Both the position numbers and the translations under genes were made by a program. DNA of 64,000 nt, taken from assembly GCA_959347315.1 (NCBI GenBank), contig OY365806.1, forward strand, positions 51,946,068 to 52,010,067, written 5' to 3'. The notes below the pieces were generated by a model. The model made no database searches and was not told where the DNA came from. It saw nothing but the letters and a program-made list of their open reading frames with translations. Shown here in pieces: positions 39,113-51,540 of this stretch. This DNA is from Bimastos eiseni. Its lineage: Eukaryota > Annelida > Clitellata > Crassiclitellata > Lumbricidae. Position 1 is the first letter of the stretch, and each line of letters opens with the position of its first letter.

Positions 39113-40319
39113 GGCTTCATGTCTGGTTGCATAGGGCATAAGAAATTACTGTAGCCACATGTATATTTTTATATGGTGTTTGGACTTACTTTTTGTGCAG
39201 AGGTTTTAAGTCTGAAGTTGCTATGGGAAAATTGCATTTCTGGCCTCACATTAAGTGTATGAGTTGAGAATCAGGTTTTCCTGTAACATATTTTTATCAC
39301 TGTCATTGGTCATTGGTTTTATCTGTACAATTTCTCTTTCTTTATCTTTAAGGCAAAGCATGTTTGTGGTTGGTTGTTAAAAATGCTCTTAATTTAAAAA
39401 ATTGGTAGCTGTTTTAAAATTATGTAACTATTGAGTTTTTATTGAAAACATTTGTAATACATTTTTGTGCACACATTGGGTACGATAATATTATTATATT
39501 TTGTAGAGAGAAAGACATGAACTTAGCTGCCCAACTTACAAGTAAATTGTGATTTGCATTTCTTAGCAGTATTGACAGCTTTGAATATGTCATCATTCAA
39601 GGCCAACATCTTAAGTCAAGGAAACTAGTGAGAATTGTTGATTATTATATGAATGTCATTATAATGCTACTTTTGAGAGCCATATGAAGACAGTGGTGTA
39701 AACATTTGCATTTTAAGGCTGAACTGACATTGGAATCCATATCTGACTGTATTGGATCAGAGTTTGTGTTATGAAGCATTAGTTACAAAAGTTCTGGTGT
39801 AATCCAATGTCCAATTAGCCTCAATTATGAAATCTGTATGTCTTACTGATAGGAATTTCATAGCATGAAGTTTTGCTCAATAGTGAAGCCCTATTTGTTT
39901 CAGATTCAGTTGCACGTTTTAGAGCATCTTGCTGAAGCTTTTACAAAAGTACCTGTGTTGTGATCTTAAACTGGGTGTTCTGCAGAATCCAGTATAATAA
40001 TTTCTTTCCCTCATCATTCAAGAACTTGCATTTCTGCTATCATTGTCATGTGAATTGTCTTCTTGTATCAATGATGAACCAGTTCTACTCTTAAGTGAAC
40101 ATCGAGTTAAAAAATATTTCTATATAATTGGCTTAGTCTGTCATTGTATGTATGTTTCAGGTGTTGCTACTTGAATCACCCAGTTGTCCGGACTATATAG
40201 CATTTGACAGATGCTTAAATATGAAAATTTATGTTGTGCATTGAATTTTGTTTTGTTATTTTTTGTGATTGATTCATAAAATTCTAGGATCCCAGCTGGC
40301 TCAGTTTTTCTGATCATTG

Positions 40320-40452
<133 letters not shown>

Positions 40453-40569
40453 ACTGTGCAACAACTATTGTTGATTAATGCGGTGAAAACAGTATATTTG
40501 TATCTTTAATAGTGACATAGTTATGAATTTTTAGAATTAAGAACTCATTATTTTGAGGAATTGCAAGTT

Positions 40570-40965
40570 TAAAATTACCTTCATTGTGTGAACTGTAAAA
40601 AATTGATTAGACTTTGTAACGTCATTTAGTTGTGTGCTCTCGATGCAAAAATATCTGCCCTTTCCAATGGTGCCAATGACGTGGCTTGAAAAATTAAATT
40701 GATACGATGGCAAGATTTAAAGACTATTGCCATTAAAATCTGTACATTTGAGCTGACATTACCAAGGTAAAATGGCCTTCATTGTGTCAACAATGCAAGG
40801 GCCAATAGGATTTTCAGCGTAATTTAGTTTTGTGTTCTAGATGCAGAAATTGCTGCCATTTCCAACTGTATTTCCTGGAAAATTGAGTTAGTTGTAGTAG
40901 TATATTGAAGCAATGGCACAGATTTTGAGATGTTATGTATTGCCAGTGAATAACAATCCCTAGTG
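40570..40965. repeat. imperfect tandem duplication of about 200 bp
   Basis: Two diverged units share, in order, CCTTCATTGTGT, then GTAA(T/CGTCATT)TAGTT, TGTG(T/C)TC, GATGCA and CTGCC(A/CT)TTTCCAA. Unit 1 covers about 40570-40765, unit 2 about 40766-40965. Noncoding. Confidence 0.55.
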
Positions 40966-41796
40966 TGGTGCCCGATTTGAACAAAACGAGGGTCCATCAT
41001 TATTAATCGAGGCATCCGATTCGTCATTAAAATCACTCTAATCTTCTTTTCCACAACACTATTGCAGAAGTAATCATCAATATCTAGGAAATGATCCTTT
41101 TGATCAATTGTTTTAAAAAGAAGCGCTATAAGTTCGTTTATTAATCATGTGCTTTCATATTGTATTTTGTTTTCAGCCATGGTATTAACAATAATTTCGC
41201 TTTTGTCAGATGGCGCTATGGGTTATTTTGACTATCTAGCGATAGTACCCTTCAAATTTATTTATTGTGATTTCCTAAGCCATTAAAATTGTTCATTTTG
41301 CACACATGTGGTCTTAGAAACGAATGCAGTATGCTGTAAAATTAAATCTGCCACCATTATTACAATGCTCATTGACCAGTTTTAGCCATAATAGAGACCC
41401 GGCTTTAGTCACGAATTATTGTGTACTCTTAACAATAAAATTCATAGTATTCATACTCAATTTGCAACAGAAAAAAAGTAGTCCAGGACGTGAGTAAGTA
41501 ATGTCTCTGCTATTTAAAAAGAAAGCAGCGATATTAAAATTGGTGCACACATGACTGGGTCAAATCAGGGATATAATTAAGACAACTGACGTATAAAAGA
41601 ATTAAAATTGAAATATTTGTGTTATTTTGTTTGTCTTGTCACTATAGGATTTAGTAGTTGAAATATATATTAATAATAATATGTAAAAAACTTTTTTACC
41701 AGTTTACGCATTCATGACCTTTTTTCTGCTGGATATCCCAGGTTTCAGTAAACACGACTTTGTCCGGGTTATCTCGTGCACGGTCAAACACACACA

Positions 41797-41867
41797 CACA
41801 CATATATATATATTTTTATATATATACATATACACACACACATATATATGTATATATATATATATAC

Positions 41868-41898
<31 letters not shown>

Positions 41899-41900
41899 CA
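41797..41900. repeat. compound CA/TA/TG microsatellite
   Basis: Alternating (AC)n, (AT)n and (GT)n runs, partly self-complementary, immediately left of the foldback element. Confidence 0.9.
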
Positions 41901-41914
41901 TATATACACGCTTT

Positions 41915-42487
41915 GAACGGATAAAAAAACGACCTCTAGAACTACTGTAATAGTTTGTCCAATAATATATGCATTTTATTTAAATATGAATAAAACTTCA
42001 GTATAATGATTTTGAAGTGCATATTTTAAATTTATTAGTTATAATGAGTGCTAAAAATGTCCCCTTCTGCCTCAACACACGCACCAAGACGCGTTCGCCG
42101 TTGAATAATTGCTGCATCAATTACAACTTGATAAAATTTGCCCATTTGTATGATATGTTGATGCAGTTATCAAACATTACATTCCTTTGTCTTGTGAACT
42201 TTTTCTTGCATCACAACCAAGATTTTATAGAAAAACTTGTCATAGGAAAGTTGTGCACATGGGACGAATTCAATAAAGTTGTAATCGTTGCAGCAATTAC
42301 TCAATGGCGAGCGTGTCGTGGGGCGTGTGTTGAGGCCGAAGGACATTTTTAACACAAATTATAACTAATAAATGTTAAATATCTGATTCATAATCATTAA
42401 ACTGAAGTTTTATTTATATTTCATTAAAATGCATACCTTTTTGGACAAATTATTGCAGTATTTCTAGAGGTTCGTTTTTCACCATGT
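41915..42487. mobile_element. palindromic foldback element from a mariner-type transposase end
   Basis: Two arms of about 200 bp are inverted copies of each other. The left arm CGACCTCTAGAACTACTG...TTTGTCC pairs with the right arm GGACAAATTATTGCAGTATT...GGTTCG. Both arms encode, outward from the centre, the C-terminus of a mariner-type transposase (right arm: W-D-E-F-N-K-V, A-A-I-T-Q-W-R-A-C-R-G-A-C-V-E-A-E-G-H-F; the left arm carries the same on the minus strand). The transposase 3' end and terminal repeat were therefore duplicated head to head. The arms have diverged by roughly 15-20 percent by eye. Confidence 0.75.
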
Positions 42488-42495
42488 ATATGTAT

Positions 42496-42525
42496 CATAC
42501 TCATGATACATGTATCATGAGTATG
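42496..42525. repeat. 30-bp perfect palindrome
   Basis: CATACTCATGATACA followed by its exact reverse complement, with no spacer. Next to the right arm of the foldback element. Confidence 0.9.
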
Positions 42526-42605
42526 TGTGAACTCTGCTGATAAAAAGGATCACTTATTAGCTCACTAGATTAGTCAGAAAATGGCATTTGCTCTATCATG
42601 AATAT

Positions 42606-42762
42606 TTGCATTTGAAATCCACTGTTTGATTGGTTTATGATGAAAACATGAGTCCTTGCCAATTGGACAAGTTGCTAACATATATATGTGCCTGTCCTAG
42701 AGAGCAGCACTAGTCATGTGAATGGCTAGATGTGTGCTCAGCTGGCAGTTTATTCGGGACTT
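42606..42762 (+). repeat. dispersed duplication, copy 2
   Basis: Second copy of 38966-39112 in the same orientation, 3.6 kb away, with an extra GATGTGTGCTCAGC near 42728. It ends just before the perfect hairpin at 42775. Confidence 0.8.
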
Positions 42763-42774
42763 TCTAATTAGTGC

Positions 42775-42834
42775 ATATAGCTTAAAGCAGAGTGAGCAAG
42801 ATACAGATCTTGCTCACTCTGCTTTAAGCTATAT
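42775..42834. repeat. perfect hairpin, 28-bp arms with 4-base loop
   Basis: The arm ATATAGCTTAAAGCAGAGTG (continuing AGCAAGAT) is followed by ACAG and then the exact reverse complement of the arm. No mismatches in 28 pairs. Unlike animal pre-miRNAs, it has no bulges and a very short loop, so a templated inverted duplication is more likely. Confidence 0.95.
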
Positions 42835-42839
42835 TATGG

Positions 42840-44924
42840 CAAAATTCTGTTAGTAATACATCAGGTAGAGACAGGTTGAAGTTTATTTACATGCAAATTC
42901 ATTAATTTTGGACCAATAGTCCTGAAACTAAATCACCTTATATAATAGTCTTGACTTGCTTAAGATATAAGCTTACGGAGAATGTTAAAGTTCATTCCCA
43001 ACAATTGGTCCCTTTCTCCTCCAAGGTCATGTGCATATATGCACACACGCACACAAATACACACACACATATATAATATGAACAAGCATCTGTATCAAAC
43101 AGTACATCTTATGTAAATAGTAGGAAGTGTGTAGCATGTTCTGTTGTGTTTGTACAATGAATCTGTTAGGTTAATTAACCAGCTCCATGAGTTTTCATTG
43201 GCAGTTTGATGTGTGATGATGTGGTTGTTTTTTGCTTGCCATGTTTTTTTTAAAGCTTCCTGTGCTGTTGTGTGTGCAGTTTTTGTGTTCTGTTCCATCA
43301 TTCCTTGACCGGGCTCAGTTTCTCCAGCTGTGTAGAAAGTTCATGACGTTCAGACAGTAAATGTTAACTTGTTGTGATTTGCATGTGTCTGGCTGTTTCT
43401 ACATGCAACATCTAAACGACAGCACAGGTGAAGGGTTTTCTTTGATGCATTGCCTTTTTCCAGCCGATTTAACCTAGACCTTTTGCCAAAGCCTTTGGTT
43501 AGAGATTTTGCCATAGGCTTTAGTGAAATATTTCCCTAATACAATCATTGTTTCTGACAAGTTTAATCACATGTTTAGCTAGATGTTGCTGCAAGCTATT
43601 GCCACAGCTTTAGCCATAAGCTTTCATTAATAGCTTTTTTTAGGAGATGTTGTGGTGAGCTATTGAATTTGGCAGGAGTTTAAGTGATAGATGAGACATT
43701 GATGGTGGGTTGTGGATCGTTTTCATTTTGCAATCTTGTATTGATAAATTTGTTTAACCTTATATTTGCTTCATGGGCATAATACATACTGTATCTTTGT
43801 GGCACATATTCAGAAAAAAGCGAAGACCCTATCCGAATATTCAAGCAAATGACTTAATATTTGACTGATTGATTTACTGAGTGATTGAATGATCAGTCAG
43901 TCAATTGTTCAGCTGTATATAACTTATATATTATTTGTGCATTATGTTGCCCATATACACATGTATATCTTGCATTTACTCAGCCTGTACATTTAACTAG
44001 GTTTATAGACCGTGTACAGAATCCATTAGTTTATATGTACACAACCAGTTACGTTTCTAACATGCCTGTACAGTACGCTTTTCATGAATGTGTTTCATTC
44101 TTGATCATCTGTCACATTTTTTTCATTTCTTGCTGTTTCATATTTATTTGCAGGAGTTGACAAGTCAATTCTCTTGTGCATAGACTTAACTGTTTTGTTT
44201 TTGTTCTTGCTGTTGACATAATTATATCAGCATAGGAGGAGAATGATGGTTACAACATGGATGATGATGATTATGATGATTATGTAGGATGATGATAATG
44301 ACAAAAATGATGGTGATATTAGTAGTGTGGCTGGTTTCATATCGTAATGATTCTCTAGATTTGTATGTATGGTGTTTATCTTATTTGAAACTGCAACTGC
44401 CAGCTGAGTTTATACTTTTCCATTATTATTAATTTTATTATTGTACAAATTATTATTATTATTGCTGCTGCTACTATGGGCACTCGTAACAGTTTCACAT
44501 TTACAATTACAATGCTTATATTAAAATGTACATTGATGTTTCCATGGATCCTTGTAAACGATGTAAAGGTTCTAGTGTTTATAAGTTTAAGCTTGTGAAA
44601 TAATTTCTGTGAAGTGTTTCTGGCTGGTTTTGTTTGAACATGTTTCTTCTCCTTAGCCTGGTAACCTATGACCTAGATCGACTGCTGCTGCTAGGTTTTT
44701 GAGTCAGTTTTGATATTTGAAGACGATTGGTGCTGTGTTCGAACGAGTGGTTTGCAGGTGGTGAGGCTGCAGAGAATTGGAAAGCACCAACTGAACCATG
44801 GTTGATAACAATGATGTCTGTAAATGTTCACAACTGATTAACTGTCATAACATCAATGGCAAAGCAAAGAGGTATGTTGACATTTTGTTTTTTTAGGTGC
44901 TTTGATTGGAGATAGGCAGTGATT
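42840..44924. other. intergenic, no gene seen
   Basis: AT-rich sequence with a GATGAT run (44255-44285), an ATT run (44430-44465) and many short frames without support. A CAG/GGTGGTGAGG to GAG/GTATGT segment (44760-44872) looks exon-like at its edges only. Confidence 0.35.
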
Positions 44925-44929
44925 GAATT

Positions 44930-45182
44930 GTCGGGGAGGAGTGGGACGGTTCAATCCTCCCCCAGTTCGTTTTTCAACCCTGCCAGTTAATTCTGAAAAA
45001 TTACCTTGGGGGTCAAGCAAACCCCAGATCAGCTTTTAGTAGCACCCACATCGACATTAACCCTCTACAATTTAACCCATATACCGGCTTCAGGTTAATA
45101 CACATTTTATTTAGTTGGGACATCTAAACATTTGAAAAATTTTCAACCCCCAGTTCAAACTTGACAATTCAAACCCTGGAGA
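44930..45182 (+). mobile_element. nonautonomous repeat, copy 1 (inverted partner at 63345)
   Basis: About 250 bp. GGACGGTTCAATCCTCCCCC through CAGTTAATTCTGAAAAATTACC to TTGACAATTCAAACCC. The reverse complement of 63345-63600 matches over its length. Both ends carry TTGAATTGTC-like inverted sequence, so it is probably a MITE. Confidence 0.6.
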
Positions 45183-45969
45183 TAGGTTAAGGTCATTGCT
45201 CGTATACGCATGGTTCTGTCAATATTAATCTTCAGAAGCATGCTTGTGTGGTCGAAGAACGTTTTTCTGAATCACAGCAATTATAACAATCTAACTGGCT
45301 TTAACTGTATCGCAAATTTCTCTTAAATTGCTGAAGTCCAGAGCACTCAAGTTATTGGCAATCTGCAATTGTGCCACTGTGGTGTGCCCTTGGCAGAACA
45401 TTGCTATTTACTCTACATTTGCATTGTAACATTGTTGCCAGCAGTCTATTCTGTAGAATATTAGAATATTATTAGTCCATGTTTTGGCATCTAAGTGAAG
45501 ATAGATAGTAGGTGGCCGTCAGTTTGTAAACTTGGAAATTGGGATGTGACAATTAAATTACATCTAATTAGTATATTTTAGATACTATGTACTCGGTTGA
45601 GGTGGACTTTAAAACTGTTCAGAGAATTAAGCACTGGATAACGAGTGGCAGTTCTTATCTGACAGTAATTCTTATCCGACTTGTATGCAAGACTTGGAAC
45701 TTCAAGACCAAGACGAGACAGTGAGGTGCAGTGACCTAGACAGTGAGGTACCAAGATCAAAACCAAGACAGTAAAAGACAAGTGATTTTTTAATATATAA
45801 AAGGCTGCAAAAAATTCGTGTATCAGTTTTCGGGAATAAGGTTCATTTATAATTTCAATTTGAAACTTAAAGTGTAGTACCAATTCATGAGGACAGTTTT
45901 TCTATTGGCGCGTTTTAACTTTTTCAATGTATCTTCGTCAGCCTACCTTCTGAATAGTATAAAGAAACC

Positions 45970-47298
45970 CTTTGGGCCCATCCATATATTATGTACGCAA
46001 AAAAGTCGGATTTTCAGACTTCCCTCTTGCACTACGTACATTTCGTGGACCCCACACCCATGCGTACCTACATTTGAGCTCTACCCCTCCCCATTGCAAA
46101 TGTTAAATAGCTAAAAACATCGATAAGGCATTGATTTTACCACAGGCTATTTACAGTGTTGTATGCAAGACTTTAAACTTCAAGACGAGACCGAGACAGT
46201 GAGATACCGAGACAGTGAGGTGCCAAGACCGAGACACTAGGTTCAAGACAGTATGAGATAGTAAAAAGACAAGTGATCCTATATAAAATGCTGTAAAATA
46301 CTACTGTATCAGTATTCTGGAATAAGGTTCATTTGTAATTTCAATTTGAAACTTATAATGTACTTAGTACCAATTCATGAGAACAATTTTTATATTGCCG
46401 CGCTTTTCTCTTTCGATATCTCTTCGTTGGCCTATCTTCTGAATAGTATAAAGAAAGCCTTTTTAGACACGTCTGAAATTTTCTAAACGATTTTAAACTG
46501 TCAAATTTGATACCAAATGCTAAACGAAATAAAAAAGTTGTGCATATCCTTACCCTGAGAGACTCGAAATTGTTACGGTGGTTTTACATCAATGACCAAC
46601 GGCACGGAATAGCTACTGTTTGTCAATAACAATAACAATTCAAATTGTGTAGAAGGAAACTTCACAATTTCAGGTTCTCTCTCAGACATTTTTCCACTTT
46701 AAGATAATTGAATTGTGTTCAGTATCATGTGACTCGCGCGTTAACCAGAATTACCGTTTCTCGTAGATTCCGGTTTCCGTTTCTACCACAAGATTTTAAC
46801 ACGAAATTTATCGAAACTTATCAAGACCACGTGTTCGAGACAGAACAAGACTTTCACTTCAAGACCGTTTCTAAAACTTCGAGACACTACCCCGAGACCG
46901 AGACAGCAGGCTTCTGAAACCAAGACAGAGGCACTAAAAAACTGTCTCGATACGTCTCGAGACCGAGACACTGTCTCGGGACCATACAACTTCGGCTATT
47001 TATTTTTGTTAAGCATCATATTTAGCAGCTTAAATTTGTTAACTGTTATGAAGAAATAAAATACTAACAACACTTGCATGTGAAACAGTTATAATGTTAC
47101 ATAAAATAGATTGATCAGTAATGGGTTTACAGTTATGATTTTCATATTCTGCATTGTGGACGTCATAATTATATTTGCGTACGTACATATATTCTGGACT
47201 TCCCCCCCACCACCACCACCACCATACGCACCCATACGCAAAATCGCCAAAATTTGAAACTCCCCTTGATGCGTACGTAATATTTATGAATGGCCCAT
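45970..47298. mobile_element. GGGCC-ended DNA transposon A, copy 2
   Basis: The ends are GGGCCCATCCATATATTATG and, reverse-complemented, TGGGCCATTCATAAATATTA. It is inserted in the hAT copy at a run of T (TTT duplicated). It shares the CCACAGGCTATTTA and TTAAATTTGTTAACTGTTAT blocks with copy 1 at 4031-5537. It lacks the SINE of copy 1 but carries a hAT MITE at 46154-46994. Confidence 0.65.
46154..46994. mobile_element. hAT-like MITE, inner copy with perfect TSD
   Basis: 841 bp. The ends are CAGTGTTGTATGCAAGAC and, reverse-complemented, CGAAGTTGTATGGTCCCGAG. Perfect 8-bp duplication GCTATTTA at 46146-46153 and 46995-47002. Subterminal GACCGAGACAGTGAG-type arrays at both ends, like the family at 14371-15181. 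No transposase. Confidence 0.85.
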
Positions 47299-47808
47299 TT
47301 TTAGACATGTCTGAAATCTTCTTGACGATTTCAAACAAGCAAATTCGATACCACATACCAAACGAAATTATAAATTTGCACATATCCTTACTCACCCTGA
47401 GTAACTCGAAGTTGTTCCGATCGTTTCGGTTATGGTGGCTTTACATCAACGACATACGACACACCATAGCTATTGTTTGCCAATAACTTCAAATTGCGTA
47501 AACGTAAACTTCACAATTTCAGGTTCTCTCTCAGAAATTTTTCTACTCAAGGGATAATTTAAATAATTTCAGCATCATGTGGATTGCGCGTTAACCAGAA
47601 TTATCGTTTTCATAGCTTCCGCTTTGAGTCTCTAGCGCAAGATTTTAAGACCGTTAACGAGAGACTTGTCAAGACCACTTGTTCAAGACAGAACAACACT
47701 TTCACTTCAAGACAGTTTCTAAAAATTCGAGACACTACCCCAAGACCGAGACAACAGGTGACCGAGACACTAAAAAACTATCTTTAGACGTCTCGAGACC
47801 AAGACTTA

Positions 47809-48540
47809 CTATTCTGTGATTATTATTGATTTAATGGATATGTCTTAAGGCTGAGAGGAAGAATTTATTATATTTTGCATTTTGTTGCGTTTTAATGTGC
47901 TAATGGAGGTGATAATGAATATGATGGATGGTGATGGTGGTGTTGTTGTTCGTGGTAGCAGTTATTGCAGCGGTTATGTTGTTTAACTGCTTTTAACACA
48001 GAATGAGCTATAGCTGAGTACAGTGAAAGTAGACGAATTCAAGGAGTAGGATCATCAGAAGAAATGCTTGAATACTTCTTGAAACTGGTCACCTCTGCAT
48101 CCAACCCACATTTGCCGTTTATGGCTGTACTGTTCATGGCATTTTTAACTGTTTTTGACACTGGAATGTTCTTAAAACGTCATGCATTTATGGCACTGTT
48201 AGATTGTTTGCAAATTATGTTACAGCACTGGTTAACTTGTACTGGTATTACAGCAGTATTTTAAACATATTTTTGGATGCATAAAATTTATGCTATACAA
48301 GTGTAGAAAATATTAAGCTAATAGTTTTATTTACACTGGTTGGGTTGCTTTTCTAAATGCTTTACGAATAGGAATCGTGTGCACTGAAAACTTTTGCAAG
48401 CAAGTTTATAAATTTTGAAGGAGTTATGATTTCATTGATAGGCAACCAAAATTTCTCCGACTTTGTGACATTAAAACTTTATCTATCCCACAAATGTGTT
48501 CTTAGTTCTGTGGATCAAAAATTCTTTATTTAATTAATTG
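47809..48540. other. intergenic, no gene seen
   Basis: TGATGGTGGTGTTG-type short repeats at 47920-47960; otherwise nothing recognisable. Confidence 0.35.
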
Positions 48541-48822
48541 ATGGAGAGATGGTTCAATGGTAACATGCTTATACAAGGATCAGACGGACATGGATTTTAT
48601 ACCCACTTGCCACATAGGGTTGACTAATCCTTCCACTCACTAGATGACATTGGTAAAATGAGCAGTAGTAGGTAAAATGAGCAGTAGTACAAATGGCAAA
48701 TTACCATATTGCAGGCTGCCATACAGTTAAATATGACTCCGGTTGAACCTGTTCTCATCTGTTACTTCTATATAAGCCCACTGCAATCATACTGCATGTT
48801 GTTAGTTTTAATTGAATAAACG

Positions 48823-48850
<28 letters not shown>
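48541..48850 (+). mobile_element. possible tRNA-headed SINE
   Basis: It begins GGAGAGATGGTTCAATGGTA, which resembles a tRNA box A. The box B match (GGATTTTATACCC) is poor. It has a short duplicated unit (GGTAAAATGAGCAGTAGTA twice at 48650-48690) and ends in (TA)n at 48824-48848. Tentative. Confidence 0.3.
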
Positions 48851-48853
<3 letters not shown>

Positions 48854-48883
48854 CCCCAAGACTAAAACCATGCTTCTGAGCAG

Positions 48884-49510
48884 TGGCGTAGCGAGGGTGG
48901 GGCGATGGGGCGAACCGCCCCAGATGGCACATGTCCTAGGGCGGAAAATATTTAAAATAATCGCTATTTAAGTTGCATTCCTCAAGTTTCTTGTTGCTCA
49001 TGTCTAAGTCTGGCACAATGCTTTTAAGCCCTTATTCGACTTGAAACTAACATAGGCCTATACGATATACCGAAGTACCATCGAAATTTTGGAATGGCAC
49101 CTAGTGTTTATGGACATCAGAGCAGTCGTCGTGTAGTTTGGCGCCCTATGCAGTCATCTATATGACCTGTTGTATAAACACCAAGATTTGAAAAAATATG
49201 GGCCATGCACACACTGCACGTGGCACATAAAAATGTTTGTTTGTTTTTTCAAAATATATAGACGATTCTGAGAAATTAATAGGGAAAGAGCGAGAGATTC
49301 AATGAGGTGTTAAGAGGTTGAATATCGTTGTTGGAATTGGAATTAGCCTAAAAGTAGCTTTTAATGACTTATTTATGAATTTCCTTTAGTATCATCATGA
49401 AATTTGATTCCCCAGAACATTACAGCATTATTTTTAAAATTCGGCGCCCCCAAATTTGGCGCTCTAGGCGGCTTCCTATGTCGCCTATGCCAAGATTTTT
49501 TACTTTTAAA
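48884..49510. mobile_element. hAT remnant
   Basis: It begins CAGTGGCGTAGCGAGGGTGG, a common hAT end. GGCGCCC motifs recur in both orientations at 49140 and 49440-49490. The other end was not found, so the copy is probably broken. Confidence 0.45.
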
Positions 49511-50447
49511 CGTTTATTAGATTAAATCGGCTGCGTTTAGTATAGCGGAAGTATCAAGGAAGCGGGACTGCGCCGTGCCAGGTGCCTACAGCCTATATTC
49601 ATGTTGCTTAACATTTTAGTTTAGTGGGAATGACAGCATGAAACCGTATCCGTAATCTGTACGATAAGTTACCAGATACCAGTATAAACCTGTTCTAATT
49701 ACTATGCTTACTATAGTCTCATCATGATTATATGGTATTATTTAGGAATTTCTTTTCAATATGTAGCGAGAATAAATAAAATTTTTACTGCTTTATTTTA
49801 ATTTTATGTGAACTTCTTGATTTTCAATCGAGCCTGCAAGACGCTTATAATAGTAACTTTATCGCGAGGCTTGCTTTTTTGTACTTTATAAATCATTTAT
49901 TTCTTAATTAATACAGTTATACTATCTTATTCTGTTTTCCTAGTTTTTTAATCAAATGATAAGGCATTTTAATTAGTCAAACCGTTATAATTTTGACAGT
50001 GCATGCCGATGCTATATTTCTAACTGTATAATGACTTGAATACTGAATAGGCTAATCATAATGTTTAGATTAGGGTACTCCATTGTTCACGTATAATTAT
50101 ACGCCTATATAGGCCTACAAAGCAGACACGCAGGCTACTCTAAACGCCTATACAAAGCAGACAGGCAGACAGCCTGTGGTGACAGATAAACGCTGGTAGG
50201 CTACGTGTACGAAGAAAACTGCTTTTATGGGTGTGTGATGGTGCGGCACTGCGGCGTAGGTTTTTACCCGAGAGACGTGGAAGGCGGCGTGAACTGGCTT
50301 CAGGGACCTCTGGACTGCGTGCAGAGCTCTTAATATCGCGATACTTTGGTATCGGCGATCTTTTTGCAGTGTCGCAGCGTGTATCGCGATAGTTTTATTT
50401 GGTCATTATCGCGTGTGTATCGCGATACTTGTTTTTAGCCAGTAAAC

Positions 50448-51130
50448 TGTGGCGAAATCTGGGGATCTCTACTACAAGGATGTCACGCGCGAATTTCGAC
50501 CTCTCCGGTCCAGCAGATTACTTAACCACAATAATTCCGCAATATTTCTGTTATTTCTTGACAGACGCCAAATCTCGCCCTGGTCGGTCGTCCTCTCAAT
50601 GAACGAGTGGCCACCTCCTCACAATCCCACTGCCGTTCTTTTTCAGGAAGCCTACTGTTGACCGGCAGACCCCGTGTCGCTATGTCGGACTTATTCGAAC
50701 TGTTCCCTCGGCTCGATCAGGCCGTGCTTCGACTGCTCCATCTGACGGTCTTCCTCGGACTCTCTTTCGACTAAAACCGGACCCCCTTTTATAGCGCTGA
50801 AACCGCCCTCGACCGTGGGAAAGAGAACACCTGGCGAAGATTTCAGGGAGCAAATTCCCACCAAAAACGGCCACACAAAGGCATCGCCGACAGGCGAAGA
50901 GCAGGCTGACGACAGAAAGCGAGGGAGGAAAGAGCAAACAAGAGCCAGTGCCAACAGATAAAGCGTGAGAAAGAGAGAGCATAGAGAAGAGAGCTGACGA
51001 CAGAAAAGCGAGGGGAAGGAGCGAAGTTTGAGTGGGAGGGTGCACGATCGGGGAAACCGAGGAGCGCTGACCGTGGGAACAAGACCGACTAGAAAGGGAG
51101 GGGGTCCCCTAGTGCGACAATTTCTCAACA
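50448..51130 (-). repeat. gypsy 3' LTR
   Basis: On the minus strand it runs from TGTTGAGAAATTGTCGCAC to AGATTTCGCCACA (TG...CA). TATA box at 50787-50793 (TATAAAA on the minus strand). It lacks about 30 bases present in the 5' LTR near 58203-58235. The apparent open frames inside are LTR artefacts. Confidence 0.95.
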
Positions 51131-51144
51131 CCTTCCCTCACCTG
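51131..51144 (-). promoter_or_regulatory. polypurine tract
   Basis: Minus strand AGGTGAGGGAAGG directly abuts the 3' LTR, as expected for the plus-strand primer of reverse transcription. Confidence 0.75.
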
Positions 51145-51540
51145 CATGATAGGGATTCCCACATCCCTTGGAGAGTACAGCAGTGGAGACTACTAACTAC
51201 GTCATCACAGACGAAAGTGAACAGTAACAGTTAACATAACAGAGCATAGCAGTTAACAAAGCATAAGCATTTAGCATAACGAAACATAATAAATGCGAAT
51301 CGCCTAAAAGTCTTCAAGCTGATAATTGCAAACAACTTTCTTAATGTTCGCAAAAGTACCAATCCAATGCTACCATAATTATTAGCCATATAGCACAAAA
51401 CAAGAACTGAAACGACCAAGCAACTCAGCAAAATAAACTAATAAACTAAAGCCTCATTTATCAAATTAAATGAATTGCCCTAATTGGGGTCGATATAATT
51501 ATAAGTCTTTACACCGTCAGTTATTTCAGTGTCGGTAATA

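Larger units (their letters stand above)
45683..47808. mobile_element. hAT-like MITE, outer copy
   Basis: It starts ACTTGTATGCAAGACTTGG with AAGACCAAGACGAGACAGTG arrays and ends in a CTCGAGACCAAGACTT array. Its middle is split at about 45970 and 47298 by DNA element A copy 2. The two outer parts (45683-45969, 47299-47808) align with the inner copy at 46154-46994. Exact outer ends and target duplication are not clear. Confidence 0.65.

Noticed and set aside
44760..44872. Extra downstream LARP4 or other exon bounded by CAG and GTATGT
   Set aside because: The polypyrimidine tract is weak, the frame has a stop after about 26 codons, and there is no similarity that I recognise.
48064..48264. 66-residue hydrophobic open frame
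   Set aside because: Short, no partner exons, AT-rich context; no motif.
50680..51131. Several open frames of 80-146 residues inside the gypsy LTR (repeated at 58015-58672)
   Set aside because: They lie entirely in the LTR, start upstream of the TATA region on the element strand and show no domain; the frames exist because the LTR is GC-rich and stop-poor.
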